Shown here: positions 59,686 through 64,000 of the stretch, piece after piece
Layout of the letters: each line of letters starts with the position of its first letter
Numbering within the stretch: the stretch's first letter is position 1
NCBI RefSeq assembly: GCF_035083965.1
Contig: NC_089726.1
Coordinates: 17,241,501-17,305,500 of the forward strand
From: Branchiostoma lanceolatum
Lineage: Eukaryota > Chordata > Leptocardii > Amphioxiformes > Branchiostomatidae
Length of the DNA: 64,000 nucleotides
Direction: 5' to 3'
The notes under the pieces: model-generated
Told to the model about the DNA's origin: nothing
The model's input: the letters and a program-made list of their open reading frames with translations, nothing else
The model's database searches: none
Program-made: the position numbers and the translations under genes

Positions 59686-60823
59686 GTATCCTTTTGTGCC
59701 GAAAGGGGGGAAATTCCGCTGGATTTGGACGAATTTTGGAGGTGGAAATTTTAGGAGGGGACCAGGGTAGGAGGGATTTGTCATCCCCGGCTGACCCGAA
59801 GTGTCAACAGCTGTTCGATGAGAAGGTTGTGAAAGTTTGGGAAGCCGATGGAAGGCCTTTTCGATCTTCCTTCTGTCTTACTATTGTCGGAATCTTGTCG
59901 TGCGATTCCGTCCCGTCTTCCGACTAGACGTGTTTACGGGGGGAGTGAAACGTAGCCTCGTCCGGATTTCTGCCAGGAAATCGTTTGTAAACAATGACGA
60001 AACCATAATCGAGCAGCTGATATCTAGGCCGGGCTCCGAGCAGACTACATTTTAACCAGCCGAGTCTCAAAATAGAACCTTTTTTCCTGGTACCCCAGAT
60101 GCAATGCAGACCAGCACAGGATATGCTTTAATCTCTAGCATCTACTCACTTCCGTCTTAGCAAGTTTCTCACCGGGAAAAATATACAGGGTGTTTTTTGG
60201 GGGTGGGTTGCTGCGAAGGTTTTGGTGTTGAGTGCACAGCTGAACAATACGCCTTGGAAACATCATTTGATTTAGCTGGGGTCTGGTTGTATGTACCACA
60301 AAAGCCAGCTCAGCAATGGAGAGGGGATTGATTTTCCGTGCAGGGCACTATCTCTTTTGTTCAGTAGCTCCCTAGGCATAACTTATAAATAATGACTGTT
60401 TTTTTTTCACGGTCTGGAACATAGCCACCTAGTTAGAGCCCGCTAATCCCTATGACAGCATTTCCAGGATGTTCATTTGAGTTGGATACAGTCAGACGGT
60501 TCCCTTTTTTCTGGTGCATGGCTTAATTATGCTTCTTGCACAGTTGGCCAGTGGACGAGAAAAATTGGTCTGTGCATGTAGTGATTCCATACCCTTGATC
60601 TTTCCCTTCTGATGTTGACAAGTTCGGACTTGCATGCGCAATTGCTGAGACATCTGCACCAGTTGCGAAAAACTAATCCGTTGTAGTCTGTTGTGTTAAT
60701 GGCTTGTGTATGAGCAAACTTTGACCATTTTTTTTTGCATGAGAGGGATGTGTGGTTAAGTGGACAGTGTTTGGGGCGTGGGCGTGACTTGGTGTCTGCT
60801 GAAGCACTCACCAATCCCAGGAG
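59686..60823 (+). other. UBE2H intron 1, first part
   Basis: The first 400 bp are GC-moderate with some CpG, as expected near a promoter. No exon or clear repeat boundary before the inverted-repeat element at 60833. Confidence 0.5.
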
Positions 60824-60832
60824 TATTTTCAT

Positions 60833-62029
60833 TAATCTCCAAGCAGATCCACGCCGGGCGCGAAAATCGTAGTATGCTAGCCAGAGAGGGTCCAGTCATC
60901 CAGAGAAGGTTCATCAGCCCGGCAGGGATCTGCCCTTAGTCGGACCTGAACAAGGTTATTAAACTAATCTCCCCGCAGTCAAACTGCGCTTAGAAAGAAG
61001 GTGCGAATTGTGCCGGCGTTCGAAGCCAGGCGCCCGTCATGGGTCAGCTGCGCGCCGTCTCACAGTTACCCGGCAGGTTTGAATTCCAGATAACAATGGA
61101 AGCAAGCAAGCGCTGGTGGACGGAAAGAGTCCGCCGTAATTTCCGTGCTATCTGGGAGTTTGAAATTATGGAGACTCAACTTGATGCCATTCTAGCATGT
61201 CTGGAGAGTAAAGATGAATTTGTTGGGATTGCGACGGGCAAGGGGAAATCCCTGTGCTACCAAATTGCATTCCGCGGTGTCTGCCGTGAAACAAAACTTG
61301 TTTCGATCGTCTCACCGTTACGAGCGCTAATCAGTGACCAAGTAAGGACGTTGTAGAGACTTCTCGATCCACCGGACGACGCCATGGCTTCTGCCATAAC
61401 TCAAGACATGACAAACGACAAGACTCGGGTTTTACTGAACTGAATATAGACGCGAGAATCTGACTCTCAAAAAGATACAAAGACACTGAAAGATGGCGGT
61501 GTTTCGGCGTGGTTTTGCACCGCATCCAAGCGTGAAAGAATGGCCAAAAACAGATTCCAAGTTGTGGTTAAAAAAAAGACGCACCAAGCATTCACATAAA
61601 TAAAACGACATTTTAATCAATTATGGTTTAACATTAAGCTAGAAACTAATGGTGCAAATTTGTCTAACGGAAAAGTCTGTATGTCGATACCTTTGCTTTG
61701 ATGCGTTGTGATGCGGTGTGTTCCCGCACTATTGTATCTGAGGGGAAACACTCCTGCTGTGAAATGGCGAGGCCGGCCGGGTTCGTCCCAGATTCGGGGT
61801 TGTAAAACGATAATCCCTGCCAATTTTCATGTTGGAGTTAAGCAGGCACGAGGAGGAGTAGAGGCACCTTCCTCAAAAGGTTGCCCCTCCTCGTGCCGGT
61901 TAATAACCTTGTTCAGGTCCGACTAAGGGCAGATCCCTGCCGGGCTGATGAACCTTCTCTGGATGACTGGACCCTCTCTGGCTAGCATACTACGATTTTC
62001 GCGCCCGGCGTGGATCTGCTTGGAGATTA
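60833..62029. mobile_element. MULE-like element, 130-bp TIRs, 9-bp target duplication, carrying a RecQ-like fragment
   Basis: The inverted repeats 60833-60962 and 61900-62029 look identical over 130 bp (TAATCTCCAAGCAGATCCAC at the tips). TATTTTCAT flanks both sides (60824-60832, 62030-62038). Long inverted repeats with 9-bp duplications are the mark of Mutator-like elements. The interior has no recognisable transposase, only the helicase-like frame at 61039-61356 and a small hairpin near 61848-61898 (GCACGAGGAGGAG / CTCCTCGTGC). It is therefore non-autonomous. Confidence 0.88.
61039..61356 (+). pseudogene. RecQ-helicase-like fragment captured inside the element
   Basis: A 105-codon frame with METQLDAILACLESKDEF, a Walker A loop ATGKGKSLCYQ and a motif Ia-like VSPLRALISDQV, in the order found in RecQ helicases. 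It stops at TAG 61354-61356. The same frame stays open for another 28 codons to a TGA at 61441-61443, including ASAITQDM, so the TAG looks premature. The DEAH box, later motifs and RecQ C-terminal domain are missing. It cannot be a working helicase. It may be a captured host exon or a relic of an element-encoded protein. Confidence 0.7.
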
Positions 62030-62204
62030 TATTTTCATTGCTCCTGGAGTCATGTGGAAAATTTCAGTCCCATCAGCTCATGATGATGATGATATTCAAT
62101 CAATAATACAGACTCCTTTCCCAGTAGGCTTAAATGATTTTTTTTAATATCAATTTCCCAAGATCATAATAATGCAGGTCTGATTTTTTTGTTCATTTCA
62201 AGGC

Positions 62205-62425
62205 ATCCTCATTTGAGGTGAAGCATGATGCTTTTTCAAGTAGCTGTTGGTGATGCAGTGTGGCTTCGCTATGGCTTGCGTTTTTGGCCAAGCACACCGG
62301 GTTGCCCCTACACTCCTCAATAAGTGTGTTGGGTTCTTTTACGTGCAGAGGTTTGACACGTGAGGCTAATGCCTGAAGCTCCCTCGTACACGGGTCCGAC
62401 AGCTTTACGTCACCATCCGAATGTT
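62205..62425 (-). mobile_element. SINE, reverse copy
   Basis: Nearly the same as 46805-47000 (GAGGTGAAGCATGATGCTTT, GGCCAAGCACACC, GTGTTGGGTTCTTTTACGTG). Inverse of 54365-54650. Confidence 0.8.
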
Positions 62426-62439
62426 TGATATGTCTTATA

Positions 62440-62651
62440 CTGTAAATGTATCTACTTTGGCGGCGGTTTTATTTCGGAACAGGAGGTTTTTGCTGTGTTT
62501 TACATTCATCATTTCATGGTTGAAACAATTCTGCAGCACAGTAGTAATACATTGGAAATGCATATTCGTAGTGTCATAAATTCGCAGAAAAGACACAGCA
62601 AAAACCGAAAAATAAAACACCTCCGCAGAAGTTTCAGAATCTACTGTAGTT
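62440..62651. mobile_element. Decayed MITE (TACTGTAAATGTATCTA)
   Basis: Left TATACTGTAAATGTATCTAC, then GGCGGTTTTATTTC; right AAATAAAACACCTCCGC ... GAATCTACTGTA. Confidence 0.55.
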
Positions 62652-63334
62652 GGTACTTGTGATGTTGAATATTCATGAGCCATTTACCTTATATGCACAG
62701 GTCAAGCTATTGTCCTATTCAGCCTATGTGTGAACAAGACACCTTTTAGAAGACAGGCCATATGCGATATGCTTGACTTAACTCTGGTGTAAACAAACAA
62801 CTGTCCCTTCCTTCCAGAATTCCCACTTGAAGAATTCCCTTGGTAGTTGCTAAACAGGGATATCCCCAGGGCATGTGGAAGGGTGATCTGGACAGATAAC
62901 TGTGAAATTGGATGGTTTTGGTCCTAATGGATGTTTGTAAATGGCGTTTATTCTCATAAAATATGATGAATAATTCTAACATTCAACAACGAAGAAGAAA
63001 AATACTTGAGTCACACAAATTACAGGTCCTCCCTTGCCTTAGATTTCCCTTTCTTGTCTAAGTTATACTACATGCAGGCCTGTCTTTAATGTCTAGAAAA
63101 AGACTCAATATGGAATAGCCATCATTATAGGTAGCTGCAACTTAACTTTGTATTCATAATGAGAACTACACATTTTAGATCTCTTGCAATTGCTTGCCTC
63201 GCTTCAAAGAGTCATGGATGTCGAACCTCAAGTTCTTGCCCCCCCTCCCTCAACCAGATGCTTTGTTTCCTGATTGCCATAAGCAATGGATTTGTATTAA
63301 TTCAGCCAAATATCTAATACAGTCTTGGCCATAA
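62652..63334. other. UBE2H intron, nothing recognised
   Basis: No exon, RNA gene or clear repeat boundary seen. Confidence 0.5.
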
Positions 63335-63525
63335 TACTGTAAATGCAGAAATGTTTGTGGTGGTTTTATGTTCGCGGTTTTCGCGGCGACCGGTTCATAG
63401 TGAACCACCGCAAACATTTTTGTCCAATACTGTATCAGTATGTGGCTATAGCACTGCCGCAAACTTAGAACCACCGCAAACACTCCATTTTTGCCTTAGC
63501 GCAAAATAAAAATGCATTTACAGTA
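63335..63525. mobile_element. TACTGTAAATGCA-family MITE, complete
   Basis: Ends TACTGTAAATGCAG / TGCATTTACAGTA are both present. The interior has GTGGTGGTTTTATGTTCGCG, GAACCACCGCAAAC and CTTAGAACCACCGC. Best-preserved copy in the window along with 56109-56305. Confidence 0.88.
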
Positions 63526-63849
63526 ACTCAGCAACATACAAAATGTAATAATGCTGCCTTTACTAATGTTGTTTTCGTTTATTGTATACATAACGTTATG
63601 ATGTTATCATACAACATGGTCATTGACAAAGTATAGATATGGTAACATGTAAACCATATTACTCTGTTAGACAGTGTTACTGTTAGGTGGTGGCTGCTCA
63701 TTGGCTAGAGATATCTCCACTGATCAGCTGATAAGGCCATGTCAATTAAGCTCTTTGGTTACCAGATTTTGAGTATCCTTAAAAACTGAAGACCAAACAA
63801 GATTAGAAGATAGCAATGCCCTACAGATTTAAAAGCTTTTTTTAGCCGA

Positions 63850-64000
63850 TAAGGCCACGCCAATTTAATTTGTTGCTTGTCGGAATAGCCTGTCCTTTTT
63901 GAAAAAAAAAAAAAATTTGGTCGTCATTCCCATTCACAAATTTTAACTCCCAATTTTACTATTTGTTCAGTTGTAAAACTCAATAGCCACCAAAATAGAT
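63850..64000. mobile_element. TAAGGCCA-ended MITE, left part, cut by the window edge
   Basis: Begins TAAGGCCACGCCAATTTAAT. From 63925 it matches window positions 1-90. Confidence 0.7.

Noticed and set aside
61708-61926. 72-codon frame at the right end of the RecQ element
   Set aside because: Runs into the inverted repeat and has no motif; probably chance.

Overview
This is animal nuclear DNA, most probably from a lancelet (Branchiostoma). Small exons are bounded by GT/AG introns, and the introns and intergenic DNA are full of short transposons and SINEs. The C2H2 zinc-finger gene uses the Tyr-Ser-Ala finger style common in amphioxus. The species call is inference; no marker gene was searched. 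No operons, CRISPR arrays, rRNA genes or free-standing tRNA genes were seen.

Six host genes can be read. (1) 6068-10174 (+): the 3' part of TBC1D25/OATL1, a Rab GAP of autophagy, with its 5' exons not found. (2) 13194-14210 (-): a C2H2 zinc-finger gene with one coding exon, convergent with TBC1D25. (3) 22084-33996 (-): a complete 13-exon seven-transmembrane protein, probably TMEM116. (4) 34722-37175 (+): a complete 4-exon PIERCE1/PIERCE2-family ciliary microtubule inner protein. (5) 43039-59039 (-): a complete 9-exon KLHDC10, a kelch-type ubiquitin-ligase substrate receptor. (6) 59633-59685 (+): the first coding exon of UBE2H, which runs off the right edge. Exon junctions were assigned by eye from splice consensus, reading phase and remembered family sequences, and every listed phase adds up.

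Two gene pairs are head to head: TMEM116/PIERCE (725 bp between ATGs, with two RFX X-box-like sites) and KLHDC10/UBE2H (593 bp, with an exact CRE and an exact CACGTG E-box). As I recall, KLHDC10 and UBE2H are also near neighbours on human 7q32, so this looks like old microsynteny. Both proteins belong to the ubiquitin system. TBC1D25 acts in autophagosome maturation and PIERCE in cilia.

The rest is repeats. The most interesting are a 1.2-kb element with 130-bp inverted repeats and 9-bp target duplications that carries a RecQ-helicase-like fragment (60833-62029), a 175-bp pure palindrome with the same ends (52511-52685), and two foldback elements that share a core but have different arms (42367-42737, 48980-49411). 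Others are a CR1-like LINE 3' end at 737-1322 whose tail resembles the last codons of the zinc-finger gene, an 11-unit minisatellite just upstream of that gene, a hAT-type MITE in the TBC1D25 3' region, and many copies of a family with TACTGTAAATGCA ends.
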